Assembly (NCBI RefSeq): GCF_001665625.1
Contig: NZ_LZSY01000005.1
Location: 1-64,000, forward strand
Source of the DNA: Mycolicibacterium peregrinum
Lineage (GTDB): Bacteria > Actinomycetota > Actinomycetes > Mycobacteriales > Mycobacteriaceae
Direction of reading: 5' to 3'
Length of the DNA stretch: 64,000 nucleotides
Shown here in pieces: positions 47,176 through 55,435 of this stretch. Both the position numbers and the translations under genes were made by a program. The notes beneath the pieces were generated by a model. That model was not told where the DNA came from. It searched no databases and was given only the letters and a program-made list of their open reading frames with translations. Numbering within the stretch: the first letter of the stretch is position 1; each line of letters starts with the position of its first letter.

Positions 47176-48675
47176 CTACCCGTCGAGCGCGTTGATCGCG
47201 GCGGCAGCCTGGGATGCATCGGTCTGCGACGGGGCGGTCCACCAGACTTCAGGTTGCTCGGCGGCCCAGCCGGTGATCGCCTCGAGTTCGGCGGCCAGCG
47301 AGATCAGCAACGGCTCACTGTCGGCCGGCCCCATCAGTTGGATGCCGATCGGCAACCCGTCGGAGGTGAACCCGGCGGGCACGTTGATCGACGGCCAACC
47401 CAGCAGGTTCCACGGCCAGGTCACCGGGCAGGCGGCGATCGCGGCGCGTTCGGTGGCAGACCACCCGCGGCGGTCGAATTCGTGTGTGAGCGGCGGTGGT
47501 TGGGCCGTGGTCGGCGCGATGATGACGTCGACGAGGTTGAAGATCCAGGAGATGCGGCGCTGCACGGCGGCCTCGTGTGCCCGGGCCTTGCGCAGCACGT
47601 CCTGTGACAGCAGCCGGCCGATCCTCATGTTGGTGGCGGTGCGCTCGTCATAGACCACGTCGCCCAGGCGGTCGGACCAGTCCAGCAGGCCGGAAGTGGA
47701 GCGGGCCAGGAAGTCCCAGGACATCCGCAGGCTGTAGTTGGGGTCTTTCTCCTCCACGGTGTGGCCCAGCTGACCGAGGTGATCGGCGGTGGTCTGCAGC
47801 GCCGCGCGAATCTCGGGGTGCAGTGTGGCCCGGAAACCGGTGAACGGGAACTTCGTCGACATCGCGATCCGCAACGGCCCGGGCGCGCGGCCGACGTGTT
47901 CTGCGGCCTGTATCGGCGCGGGCTTGTGCAGATCGCCGTCGGCGTTACCGGATGCGGCGTCGAGCACGAGGGCCGCGTCGGTGACGGTGCGAGCCAGCAC
48001 CCCGTTGACGGTGATGCCGTTGAACGCCTCGGGCAGAGGCCAGGTGGAGATGCGTCCGCGCTGCGGCTTGATGCCGACCAGATGCGTCCACGCGGCGGGG
48101 ATGCGGACACTGCCCGCGCCGTCGGATCCGATGGCCGCGGCCACCAGGCCCGCGGCGACGGCCGCGGCGCTGCCGCCGGAGGATCCGCCCGGGCTGTGCT
48201 TGCGCGACCACGGGTTACGGGTATGGCCGAACCCCGGCCCGCCGGTGAACGGCCACTGTCCGAGCTCGCAGGTATTGGTCTTCCCGACGATCACCGCGCC
48301 TGCTGCCTTCAGGCGGCGCACCACTTCGGCGTCGTCGGTGGCGACGCGGGTGGAGCCGTCGGTGCCGAACCGGGTGGGCACCCCGGCGACGTCGACGTCG
48401 TCCTTGACCGCGATGGGGATTCCCAACAGCGGGAGTTGTTTGCCGGCTGCCCGAGCCGTGTCGGCCTTGGCGGCGTCGGCCAGCGCCTGCTCGGTCAGCA
48501 CGACGCGGAATGCGTTGAGGGTGGACTGGCTCGCGGTGATGGCGTGAAGCGACTCCTGTACCAGTTGCTCAGAAGTGACTGCGCCGCTGGCGAGTTGATA
48601 GAGCTGGTTGGTCAGGGTGGGGAAACGGGTGGGGGGCTTGCGGGAAAAAGGGTCGGAAGTCGCAAATTTGGCCAT
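47176..48675 (-). CDS. Amidase (amidase signature family)
   Basis: 499 residues from ATG 48673-48675. The Ser-cisSer-Lys triad regions are seen: Lys in GIPIAVKDDVDVAG, the signature GGSSGGSAAAVAAGLVAAAIGSDGAGS. Hydrolyses carboxamides; the substrate is not evident. Its position between era and recO corresponds to M. tuberculosis amiA2 (Rv2363). Divergent from recO with a 63-bp gap. Confidence 0.9.
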   Translation of the reverse strand: MAKFATSDPFSRKPPTRFPTLTNQLYQLASGAVTSEQLVQESLHAITASQSTLNAFRVVLTEQALADAAKADTARAAGKQLPLLGIPIAVKDDVDVAGVPTRFGTDGSTRVATDDAEVVRRLKAAGAVIVGKTNTCELGQWPFTGGPGFGHTRNPWSRKHSPGGSSGGSAAAVAAGLVAAAIGSDGAGSVRIPAAWTHLVGIKPQRGRISTWPLPEAFNGITVNGVLARTVTDAALVLDAASGNADGDLHKPAPIQAAEHVGRAPGPLRIAMSTKFPFTGFRATLHPEIRAALQTTADHLGQLGHTVEEKDPNYSLRMSWDFLARSTSGLLDWSDRLGDVVYDERTATNMRIGRLLSQDVLRKARAHEAAVQRRISWIFNLVDVIIAPTTAQPPPLTHEFDRRGWSATERAAIAACPVTWPWNLLGWPSINVPAGFTSDGLPIGIQLMGPADSEPLLISLAAELEAITGWAAEQPEVWWTAPSQTDASQAAAAINALDG

Positions 48676-48738
48676 CACTTTCGAGGATATCGGCGGTGCG
48701 TAACGGAACCTGTCCGGCCATGGTGCGACACTGTCACG

Positions 48739-49581
48739 ATGCGGCTGTACCGGGACCGGGCGGTGGTGCTGCGCCAGCACAAGCTCGGCGAGGCCGACCG
48801 GATTGTCACCCTGCTCACCCGCGACCATGGTTTGGTGCGCGCGGTGGCCAAGGGTGTTCGGCGTACCCGCAGCAAGTTCGGCGCGCGGCTGGAGCCGTTT
48901 GCCCATATCGACGTGCAGCTGCATCCGGGGCGCAACCTCGACATCGTCACCCAGGTGCAGGCCATCGACGCGTTCGCCGCCGACATCGTCAGTGACTACG
49001 GCCGCTACACCAGTGCGTGCGCGATGTTGGAGACCGCCGAGCGGCTGGCCGGGGAGGAGCGGGCACCGATGCCCGACCTGCACCGGCTCACGGTGGCCGC
49101 GCTGAGGGCCGTCGCCGACGGCCGCCGGGCCCGCGAGTTGGTGCTCGACTCCTATCTGCTGCGGGCGATGACGATCGCCGGGTGGGCGCCGGCCCTGACA
49201 GAGTGCGCCCGTTGCGCCGCGCCGGGTCCCCACCGGGCATTTCACGTCGCGGCCGGCGGCAGTGTGTGCGTGCACTGTCGACCCAGCGGATCCAGTACTC
49301 CGCCCCAACCCGTGCTGGAACTCATGTCGGCGCTGCACGAGGGGGACTGGGAGTACGCCGAGGCGTCCTCATCGACGCATCGCAGCCAGGCCAGCGGGCT
49401 GATCGCCGCGCACCTGCAGTGGCACCTGGAGCGCCAGTTGCGGACATTGCCTCTGGTCGAACGGGTGTACCGGATCGATCGGACAGTCGCCGAGCAGCGC
49501 GCCACGCTGGTCAGGCAGGATATGACCCATGGCTTTGAAGCGGGACAAGCAGACCTACCCACAGCTGCCCCCGGCGCCTGA
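48739..49581 (+). CDS. recO: DNA repair protein RecO
   Basis: 280 residues from ATG 48739 ([23 protein letters not shown]). N-terminal OB fold ([22 protein letters not shown]), helical middle, and a zinc motif [13 protein letters not shown]…VCVHC. RecO loads RecA onto SSB-coated DNA and anneals strands in RecF-pathway repair. Its C-terminal 53 bp overlap uppS. Confidence 0.94.
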   Translation: MRLYRDRAVVLRQHKLGEADRIVTLLTRDHGLVRAVAKGVRRTRSKFGARLEPFAHIDVQLHPGRNLDIVTQVQAIDAFAADIVSDYGRYTSACAMLETAERLAGEERAPMPDLHRLTVAALRAVADGRRARELVLDSYLLRAMTIAGWAPALTECARCAAPGPHRAFHVAAGGSVCVHCRPSGSSTPPQPVLELMSALHEGDWEYAEASSSTHRSQASGLIAAHLQWHLERQLRTLPLVERVYRIDRTVAEQRATLVRQDMTHGFEAGQADLPTAAPGA

Positions 49582-50410
49582 GGACTATCCGGTCTTTCCG
49601 GACACCTCGACCTGGCCCGTCGTCTTCCCCGAGATTCCGGCCGGCACCAACGGCCGCTTCGCCCGCCCGCCCCAACACACGTCCAAAGCCGTCGCGCCTC
49701 GCATCCCGGCGGATCAAGTACCCAATCACGTCGCCGTGGTGATGGACGGCAACGGTCGGTGGGCCACCCAGCGTGGTCTCGGCCGCACCGAGGGCCACAA
49801 GATGGGTGAGGCGGTGCTGATCGACATCACCTGCGGTGCGATCGAATTGGGCATCAAACACTTGAGCGTCTACGCCTTCTCCACGGAGAACTGGAAGCGC
49901 AGCGCCGAAGAGGTCCGGTTCCTGATGGGGTTCAACCGGGAAGTGGTGCGTCGCCGCCGGGAGAACCTGAACGCCATGGGCGTGAACATGCGCTGGGTGG
50001 GGTCGCGGCCCAAGATGTGGCGCAGCGTCATCAAAGAGTTCGACATCGCCGAGCAGATGACCGTCGGTAATGACGTCATCACGGTCAACTACTGCGTCAA
50101 CTACGGCGGTCGCACCGAGCTGGTCGAGGCCGCGCAGGCGCTGGCCACCGAAGCTGCCGAGGGCAAGATCAACCCGGGCCGGATCACCGAGGCTGCCTTC
50201 GCCAAGCATCTGCACCGCCCCGACATCCCCGACGTAGATCTGTTCATCCGGACGTCGGGGGAGCAGCGGGCCAGCAACTTCCTGCTGTGGCAGTCGGCGT
50301 ACGCCGAGTTCGTGTTCCAGGACAAGCTGTGGCCGGACTACGACCGGCGCGACCTGTGGGCCGCCTGCGAGGAGTACGTGAACCGCAACCGTCGCTTCGG
50401 CAGGGCCTGA
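49529..50410 (+). CDS. uppS: Long-chain (Z)-polyprenyl diphosphate synthase
   Basis: 293 residues. The cis-prenyltransferase signature [24 protein letters not shown] holds the catalytic Asp; later motifs [11 protein letters not shown] and [25 protein letters not shown] are conserved. The N-terminal 65-residue extension is typical of mycobacterial decaprenyl diphosphate synthase (Rv2361c type). It makes the lipid carrier for cell-wall synthesis. Confidence 0.95.
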   Translation: MALKRDKQTYPQLPPAPEDYPVFPDTSTWPVVFPEIPAGTNGRFARPPQHTSKAVAPRIPADQVPNHVAVVMDGNGRWATQRGLGRTEGHKMGEAVLIDITCGAIELGIKHLSVYAFSTENWKRSAEEVRFLMGFNREVVRRRRENLNAMGVNMRWVGSRPKMWRSVIKEFDIAEQMTVGNDVITVNYCVNYGGRTELVEAAQALATEAAEGKINPGRITEAAFAKHLHRPDIPDVDLFIRTSGEQRASNFLLWQSAYAEFVFQDKLWPDYDRRDLWAACEEYVNRNRRFGRA

Positions 50411-50411
50411 C

Positions 50412-50858
50412 ATGCCCGGCCTCCTGCAGCAGTTGTCCTCGGCGCTCGGCGAGGTGATGTCCGTCGTCGAGGAAGACGACGACGCGCTGACCGTGACGGT
50501 CGACGGTTCGGTGGCCTCGGTGCGGGTGGTAGCCATCGCCGAGGACCTGGAGATGGTCTCGCTGACGCAGCCGTTGGCGTGGGATCTGCCGCTGAACAAC
50601 AAGATTCGCGAGCGGGTGTCCGAGCATGCCAGCAAGACCATGCTGGGCACGGTGGTGTTGGTGGAGAAGCTGGTCGACACTCCGACTAACGGCGCGACGC
50701 CCAAAGGTGCGGCACGTAAGCGGCCGGCCAAGAAGGTGGCCGACGTGATGCTGCGCTACAACTTTCCGGCGGCCGGGCTCACCGACGACGCGTTGCGCAC
50801 CCTGATCCTGATGGTCCTGGCCACCGGCGCCGACGTGCGTCGGGACCTGATGTCGTGA
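50412..50858 (+). CDS. Conserved mycobacterial protein, YbjN/chaperone-like fold
   Basis: 148 residues (MPGLLQQLSSALGEVMSVVEEDDDALTVTV…), one base after uppS. The alternating beta pattern (ALTVTVDGSVASVRVVAI) with a later helix resembles the YbjN/type III chaperone-like fold, but this is tentative. A Lys/Arg-rich insert (KGAARKRPAKK) lies near residue 100. Corresponds in position to Rv2360c. Function unknown. Confidence 0.7.
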   Translation: MPGLLQQLSSALGEVMSVVEEDDDALTVTVDGSVASVRVVAIAEDLEMVSLTQPLAWDLPLNNKIRERVSEHASKTMLGTVVLVEKLVDTPTNGATPKGAARKRPAKKVADVMLRYNFPAAGLTDDALRTLILMVLATGADVRRDLMS

Positions 50859-51259
50859 GCCGGCCGGTCAATCGCATCGTCGCGGCCGTGGTGCTCGGTG
50901 AGGACGACCGGCTGCTCCTGGTCCGTAAGCGCGGTACGACGGCATTCATGCAGCCCGGCGGCAAGATCGAGCCGGGGGAGCAGCCGATCGAGGCGTTGGC
51001 CCGGGAGGTTCGGGAGGAGCTCGGCGTCGGTTTTGATGTTCCGGCTGCCGAAGAGCTCGGCCACTTCACCGCACCTGCCGCCAATGAACCCGGCCATGCG
51101 GTCGATGCGTGGCTCTACCGGGTGAGCCTGGACGGCGAGCCTCGGCCGCAGGCCGAGATCGACGAGATGACGTGGATCGACCCCCACGCGCCCGGTGACG
51201 TGGAGTTGGCGCCGCTCACCCGCGATGCCGTGTTCGCGCTGGTTCGCGATCGGGCTTAG
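50855..51259 (+). CDS. NUDIX hydrolase
   Basis: 134 residues from GTG 50855 (GTGA overlap). The NUDIX box is complete: GGKIEPGEQPIEALAREVREELGV. It hydrolyses nucleoside diphosphates linked to another group; the small size and LLLVRKRGTTAFMQPGG start suit a housecleaning pyrophosphatase. Substrate unknown. Confidence 0.9.
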   Translation: MSRPVNRIVAAVVLGEDDRLLLVRKRGTTAFMQPGGKIEPGEQPIEALAREVREELGVGFDVPAAEELGHFTAPAANEPGHAVDAWLYRVSLDGEPRPQAEIDEMTWIDPHAPGDVELAPLTRDAVFALVRDRA

Positions 51260-51293
51260 TGCCCCTGCGTGAAGCGCCGTGGCGGAAAGCCGG

Positions 51294-51692
51294 TCAGTTG
51301 ACCCCGTCGCCGCAGCCGCGGCACATGCCGAAGATCTCGATCGTGTGGCTGACGTCGGAGAAACCGTGCTCGCGTGCCACGTCGGCGGCCCAGGCCTCGA
51401 CCTGGCCGCCGGAGATCTCGACGGTCGCGCCGCAGGCCCGGCACACCAGATGGTGGTGGTGGTCCTCGGAGCAACGCCGGTAGACCGACTCTCCCGTGTC
51501 GGTGCGCAACGTGTCGACGTTGCCGGTGTTGGCCATCGACTGCAGGGTGCGGTACACCGTGGTCAGTCCGATGCCCTGGCCGCGGCGGCGCAGCTCGTCG
51601 TGCAGCTCTTGGGCTGAGCGGAATCCGTCGGTCTCGTTGAGCAGGTCGGCGATGGCCGCACGCTGCCGGGTGGACCGGACCGCGCCCGTCAC
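51294..51692 (-). CDS. zur: Zinc uptake regulator Zur (FurB)
   Basis: 132 residues from GTG 51690-51692, overlapping the smtB stop by 4 bp. FUR-family winged helix (GIGLTTVYRTLQSMANTG), His-rich sensor loop (RRCSEDHHHHLVCRACG) and structural zinc CxxC pairs (CRACG, CRGCG). In mycobacteria the smtB-zur pair senses zinc: SmtB represses at low zinc and Zur represses uptake genes at high zinc. Confidence 0.94.
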   Translation of the reverse strand: MTGAVRSTRQRAAIADLLNETDGFRSAQELHDELRRRGQGIGLTTVYRTLQSMANTGNVDTLRTDTGESVYRRCSEDHHHHLVCRACGATVEISGGQVEAWAADVAREHGFSDVSHTIEIFGMCRGCGDGVN

Positions 51693-52057
51693 CGGTGGTC
51701 CTCGCCGGCGTGGGCGACGGCGTCGGCGACGATGTGGGCCAGGTGGTGGTCGACCAGCTGGTAAAGCACTTCACGTCCCGCGCGCTCGCTGGACACCACT
51801 CCGGCCTGCTTGAGGATCCGCAGATGCTGACTCACCAGCGGCTGCGGCACGTCGAGCGAGTCGACCAGTTCGTGCACACAGCGCGCCGACTGCTGCAGCT
51901 GGAGCACGATCGCGATCCGCAACGGGGCGGCGAGCGCGCGCAACAGCTCGCCCGCGGTGTCGAGGACCTCGCGCGGGGGCAACTCCGGCGCCGGCGCGGT
52001 GCTGTGTCCGCGTGCGTCGTCGTGTTGATTCGCCGTGAAATTGGAAATCGTTTCCAT
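51689..52057 (-). CDS. smtB: ArsR/SmtB-family zinc-responsive repressor
   Basis: 122 residues from ATG 52055-52057. ArsR winged helix (LDVPQPLVSQHLRILKQAGVVSSERAG) and a C-terminal alpha5 metal site DHHLAHIVADAVAHAGEDH, the D-x-H…H-x-x-H/E pattern of zinc-sensing SmtB proteins. First gene of the smtB-zur operon; corresponds to Rv2358. Zinc binding is expected to release it from its own promoter. Confidence 0.92.
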   Translation of the reverse strand: METISNFTANQHDDARGHSTAPAPELPPREVLDTAGELLRALAAPLRIAIVLQLQQSARCVHELVDSLDVPQPLVSQHLRILKQAGVVSSERAGREVLYQLVDHHLAHIVADAVAHAGEDHR

Positions 52058-52090
52058 TACGGGTCAGGATACATGCGCGATATTGCATGT
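52042..52090. promoter_or_regulatory. Two palindromes at the smtB promoter (Zur-like and SmtB-like)
   Basis: TGGAAATCGTTTCCA (52042-52056) covers the smtB start codon and has the 7-1-7 form of a Fur/Zur box. ACATGC (52071-52076) and GCATGT (52085-52090) form a perfect 6-bp dyad with an 8-bp spacer, 14 bp upstream of smtB, as expected for an ArsR-family operator. glyS is divergent, 64 bp beyond. Confidence 0.5.
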
Positions 52091-52154
52091 CAACCGCTCC
52101 GCCGGGCGCGGTGGATTATCGCTGCCGGCGCGCCGGTCGCTACTCTGATGCACC

Positions 52155-53540
52155 GTGGCATCCATCATCGACACCGTTGCGAACCTGGCGAAACGCCGCG
52201 GCCTGGTCTTCCAGTCCGGAGAAATCTACGGCGGCACCAAGTCCGCGTGGGATTACGGCCCACTGGGTGTCGAGCTCAAGGAGAACATCAAGCGCCAATG
52301 GTGGAAGTCGATGGTCACGGGCCGCGACGACGTCGTCGGCCTCGACAGCGCGATCATCCTGCCGCGCCAGGTGTGGGTGGCCTCCGGTCACGTCGACGTC
52401 TTCAACGACCCGCTGGTGGAGTGCCTGAACTGTCACAAGCGTCATCGCCAGGACCACATGCAGGAGGCCTACGCGGCCAAGAAGGGTCTCGATGACCCTG
52501 ACTCTGTCTCCATGGACGAGATCGTCTGCCCCGACTGCGGCACCAAGGGGCAGTGGACCGAGCCGCGCGACTTCAACATGATGCTCAAGACTTACCTCGG
52601 CCCGATCGAGTCGGAGGAGGGTCTGCACTACCTGCGCCCGGAGACCGCCCAGGGCATCTTCGTCAACTTCGCGAACGTGGTGACCACGGCGCGCAAGAAG
52701 CCGCCATTCGGTATCGGCCAGATCGGCAAGAGCTTCCGCAACGAGATCACCCCGGGCAACTTCATCTTCCGCACCCGCGAGTTCGAGCAGATGGAGATGG
52801 AGTTCTTCGTCGAGCCCTCGACCGCGCCGGAGTGGCACAAGTACTGGATCGAGACGCGGCTGCAGTGGTACGTCGACCTCGGTATCAATCGGGACAATCT
52901 GCGTCTGTACGACCACCCGAAGGAGAAGTTGTCGCACTACTCCGACGGCACCGTCGACATCGAGTACAAGTTCGGCTTCGCCGGCAACCCGTGGGGTGAG
53001 CTGGAGGGCATCGCCAACCGGACAAACTTCGACTTGTCCACGCATGCAAAGCATTCCGGTGTCGACCTGTCGTTCTACGACCAGGGCGCCGACACCCGCT
53101 ACGTGCCGTACGTGATCGAGCCGGCAGCCGGTCTGACCCGCTCGCTGATGGCGTTTTTGGTCGACTCCTACACCGAAGACGAGGCCCCGAACGCCAAGGG
53201 CGGCGTGGACAAGCGCACGGTGCTCAAGCTCGACCCGCGCCTGGCCCCGGTCAAGGCCGCGGTGCTGCCGTTGTCGCGCAATGCCGACCTGTCACCCAAG
53301 GCCCGCGACCTGGCCGCGGAGTTGCGCCGTAACTGGAACGTCGAATTCGACGACGCCGGTGCGATCGGCCGGCGCTACCGCCGCCAGGATGAGATCGGCA
53401 CCCCGTATTGCGTGACAGTCGATTTCGACACCCTGGAGGACAATGCGGTCACCATCCGTGAGCGCGACGCCATGACCCAGGAGCGCATCGCGCTGGACAA
53501 GGTGTCGGATTACCTGGCGGTGCGGCTCAAGGGCTGCTGA
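52155..53540 (+). CDS. glyS: Glycyl-tRNA synthetase (class II, eukaryote-type)
   Basis: 461 residues from GTG 52155. Single-chain homodimeric Gly[28 protein letters not shown] at the N-terminus, class II motif 2 ([25 protein letters not shown]), motif 3 region ([16 protein letters not shown]) and a C-terminal anticodon-binding domain. No Shine-Dalgarno is evident, and TACTCT (52141-52146) lies 8 nt before the GTG, so the message may be leaderless. Confidence 0.96.
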   Translation: MASIIDTVANLAKRRGLVFQSGEIYGGTKSAWDYGPLGVELKENIKRQWWKSMVTGRDDVVGLDSAIILPRQVWVASGHVDVFNDPLVECLNCHKRHRQDHMQEAYAAKKGLDDPDSVSMDEIVCPDCGTKGQWTEPRDFNMMLKTYLGPIESEEGLHYLRPETAQGIFVNFANVVTTARKKPPFGIGQIGKSFRNEITPGNFIFRTREFEQMEMEFFVEPSTAPEWHKYWIETRLQWYVDLGINRDNLRLYDHPKEKLSHYSDGTVDIEYKFGFAGNPWGELEGIANRTNFDLSTHAKHSGVDLSFYDQGADTRYVPYVIEPAAGLTRSLMAFLVDSYTEDEAPNAKGGVDKRTVLKLDPRLAPVKAAVLPLSRNADLSPKARDLAAELRRNWNVEFDDAGAIGRRYRRQDEIGTPYCVTVDFDTLEDNAVTIRERDAMTQERIALDKVSDYLAVRLKGC

Positions 53541-53550
53541 CGCTTTTCCG

Positions 53551-53610
53551 GCGAGCAGACGCTAAGGGACCCCGACACGCCGAGTTTCGGGGACCTGCGC
53601 GTCTGCTCGC
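53551..53610. repeat. Long two-tier palindrome between convergent genes
   Basis: A 12-bp perfect outer stem (GCGAGCAGACGC 53551-53562 with GCGTCTGCTCGC 53599-53610) encloses an inner CCCCGA/TCGGGG stem (53570-53575 with 53587-53592). It lies between the glyS stop and the convergent DUF302-like gene, so it could end transcription both ways. It also has the look of a dispersed palindromic element. Confidence 0.65.
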
Positions 53611-53622
53611 GGAAGAACGCGA

Positions 53623-54129
53623 CTAACGCAGTTGCGCGGGAACGTCGGCTCCGAGCAGTTCGATCAGCGTCGCCAGCAACCCGTCGAGGTCGCGGCCGAC
53701 CGCGGCGATCTCCGGGTTGCCATAGCTGGCGAACAGCAGGCTCGGCTGATCGACGGCAAGCACGGCGCCATCTGGGATGGCGTAGAGCAGCGTGCGCAAC
53801 GGCGCGTGCAACATGACCCCCGGATCATGGCGGAACATGCGTTCGGCGATGGTGTGATTGCCCATCAGGTACTCGGTGGCCCGCGACGTCGAGCCGGACA
53901 ATGCCATCGTCGGCGCGACGTCGATGCTGAAGTACCTCATGAAGCCGTGTGGGGCTTGCTGCTTGGCCACGGCGACCACGTCGTCCCAGTCCGATGCGCC
54001 GTCGTATGCACTGAGATCGACTGCCGGAACCAGTGATTCGTAGCGGCTGCGCGCTCGGTCGTAGCGATCGGGCAACGCGATCAGGAGCCGCCGGCTTGCG
54101 TGGTCGACGACCGAGCTGCGCCGCGTCAC
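53623..54129 (-). CDS. DUF302-domain protein
   Basis: 168 residues from GTG 54127-54129. The body (FMRYFSIDVAPTMALSGSTSRATEYLMGNHTIAERMFRHDPGVMLHAPLRTLLYA) matches the DUF302 pattern, ending with a D/QPS segment (VLAVDQPSLLFASYGN). No signal peptide or membrane segment. Function unknown; it lies downstream of the SDR gene on the same strand with a gap of about 90 bp and could be co-transcribed. Confidence 0.75.
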   Translation of the reverse strand: MTRRSSVVDHASRRLLIALPDRYDRARSRYESLVPAVDLSAYDGASDWDDVVAVAKQQAPHGFMRYFSIDVAPTMALSGSTSRATEYLMGNHTIAERMFRHDPGVMLHAPLRTLLYAIPDGAVLAVDQPSLLFASYGNPEIAAVGRDLDGLLATLIELLGADVPAQLR

Positions 54130-54218
54130 CGCAGTGATCCCGCGACGTCGAGTTCGAAATTGCGTTGGCCGGTGACCTGAAAGGCCCGATAGGTTGACAT
54201 GGTTCTTCCTCCCTGGGC

Positions 54219-54881
54219 TCAGGCGAACGCCCCGGCACGGGTCTGCCGGGTGAGTTCATCGGCCAGTACCTCGGTGGCTCCGGATTCGATGCCGTCGACG
54301 ATCTGGCGCGCGACGTCGGCCGGATCGTTCTTGGGGACATCGAGATCGGCGATCATCGAGGTATCGGTGTAGCCCAGGTATACGCCGAGCACATCGGTGC
54401 CCTGGCCGTCGAGCTCCAGGCGCAGCGAGTTGTTCGCCGACCACAGCGCGGCTTTCGAGACGCCGTAGGCGCCGAAGCCGGGCAGCCACGACAGCACCGA
54501 GGCGATGTTGACGAGTGTGCCCCCGGCCAGCTGGGGGGCGAAGGCCCTCGTCACGCGCAACGGGCCGAACAGGTTGGTTTCGAGCACGGAACGGATTTCG
54601 TCGAGGTCGCTGTGCAGCAGTGACTTCCCACCGGTTACGCCGGCGTTGTTGACGACGATCGTTGCGTCACCGGCGAGTGCGGCCAGCTTGGCGACCGAAT
54701 CGGCGTCGGTGACCTCGGCTTCGACGACAACCACCCTCGGGTCGCTGCTCGGCTCGGGCCTACGGCTCGTGGCATAGACCTTGGCGGCGCCGCGGGCGAG
54801 GAGTTCGTCCACGATCGCTTTGCCCAGCCCTCTCTGCCCGCCGGTGACCACTGCTGTTGCGCCCTCGATCTGATGGGACAT
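54219..54881 (-). CDS. Short-chain dehydrogenase/reductase
   Basis: 220 residues from ATG 54879-54881. Rossmann motif TGGQRGLG, NNAG (VVNNAGV), catalytic Ser (NIASVLSWLP) and YxxxK (YGVSK) are all present. NAD(P)-dependent oxidoreductase of unknown substrate. Divergent from an HxlR regulator with a shared operator-like dyad, so probably its target gene. Confidence 0.9.
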   Translation of the reverse strand: MSHQIEGATAVVTGGQRGLGKAIVDELLARGAAKVYATSRRPEPSSDPRVVVVEAEVTDADSVAKLAALAGDATIVVNNAGVTGGKSLLHSDLDEIRSVLETNLFGPLRVTRAFAPQLAGGTLVNIASVLSWLPGFGAYGVSKAALWSANNSLRLELDGQGTDVLGVYLGYTDTSMIADLDVPKNDPADVARQIVDGIESGATEVLADELTRQTRAGAFA

Positions 54882-54938
54882 TTCGATTCTCCTTGGAACT
54901 CGGTTGACTGCACGAACGTCACCTTCGTCAAGTCAATC

Positions 54939-54965
54939 AGCTGAGTAGGTATTCCCAACTCAGCT
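54939..54965. promoter_or_regulatory. Inverted repeat between SDR and HxlR genes
   Basis: AGCTGAGT (54939-54946) and ACTCAGCT (54958-54965) are perfect 8-bp arms with an 11-bp spacer. The right arm abuts TAGAAT (54965-54970), a -10-like hexamer 5 nt before the HxlR ATG. Likely the HxlR operator controlling both genes. Confidence 0.6.
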
Positions 54966-54975
54966 AGAATATGGC

Positions 54976-55428
54976 ATGCGCACCGATCCGTGGACCGACA
55001 ATGCCTGTCCGATCGCCCGCACGATGTCGGTGCTGGGGCAACGGTGGGCCGTGCTGATCATCCGTGAGGCGCTGATGGGTAAGTCGCGATTCTCGGAGTT
55101 CCGCGAACAACTGGGGGTGGCTTCCGACGTACTCAGCGCAAGGCTGTCTGAACTGGTGGCGGCCGGCATCCTCGAAGTCGTCGACTATCAGCAGCCGGGG
55201 GACCGGACCCGCAGCCGGTACGTGCTGACCGACGCGGGGCACGACCTCATCCCGGTGCTGGCGGCGATAGGGCAGTGGGGCCACATCCACTTGCCCCGGC
55301 AGAACAGCAGCGACTACCGCTTCATCGAGGCGGACACCGGCGATCCCGTGGGAATCGGATTCCGGCGGAAGGACGGCACCACGGTCGAGACGTCGGAGGT
55401 CGCCCTCGTCGACAAGGCACGTAGTTAG
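54976..55428 (+). CDS. HxlR/MarR-type transcriptional regulator
   Basis: 150 residues. The HxlR signature CPIARTMSVLGQRWAVLIIREALMGKSRFSEFREQLG, with Cys near residue 11, and winged helix LSARLSELVAAGILEVVDY. The C-terminal extension YRFIEADTGDPVGIGF is common in actinobacterial members. Predicted to regulate the divergent SDR gene, perhaps in response to an aldehyde, quinone or redox signal through the Cys. Likely leaderless. Confidence 0.9.
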   Translation: MRTDPWTDNACPIARTMSVLGQRWAVLIIREALMGKSRFSEFREQLGVASDVLSARLSELVAAGILEVVDYQQPGDRTRSRYVLTDAGHDLIPVLAAIGQWGHIHLPRQNSSDYRFIEADTGDPVGIGFRRKDGTTVETSEVALVDKARS

Positions 55429-55435
55429 CGCAGGA

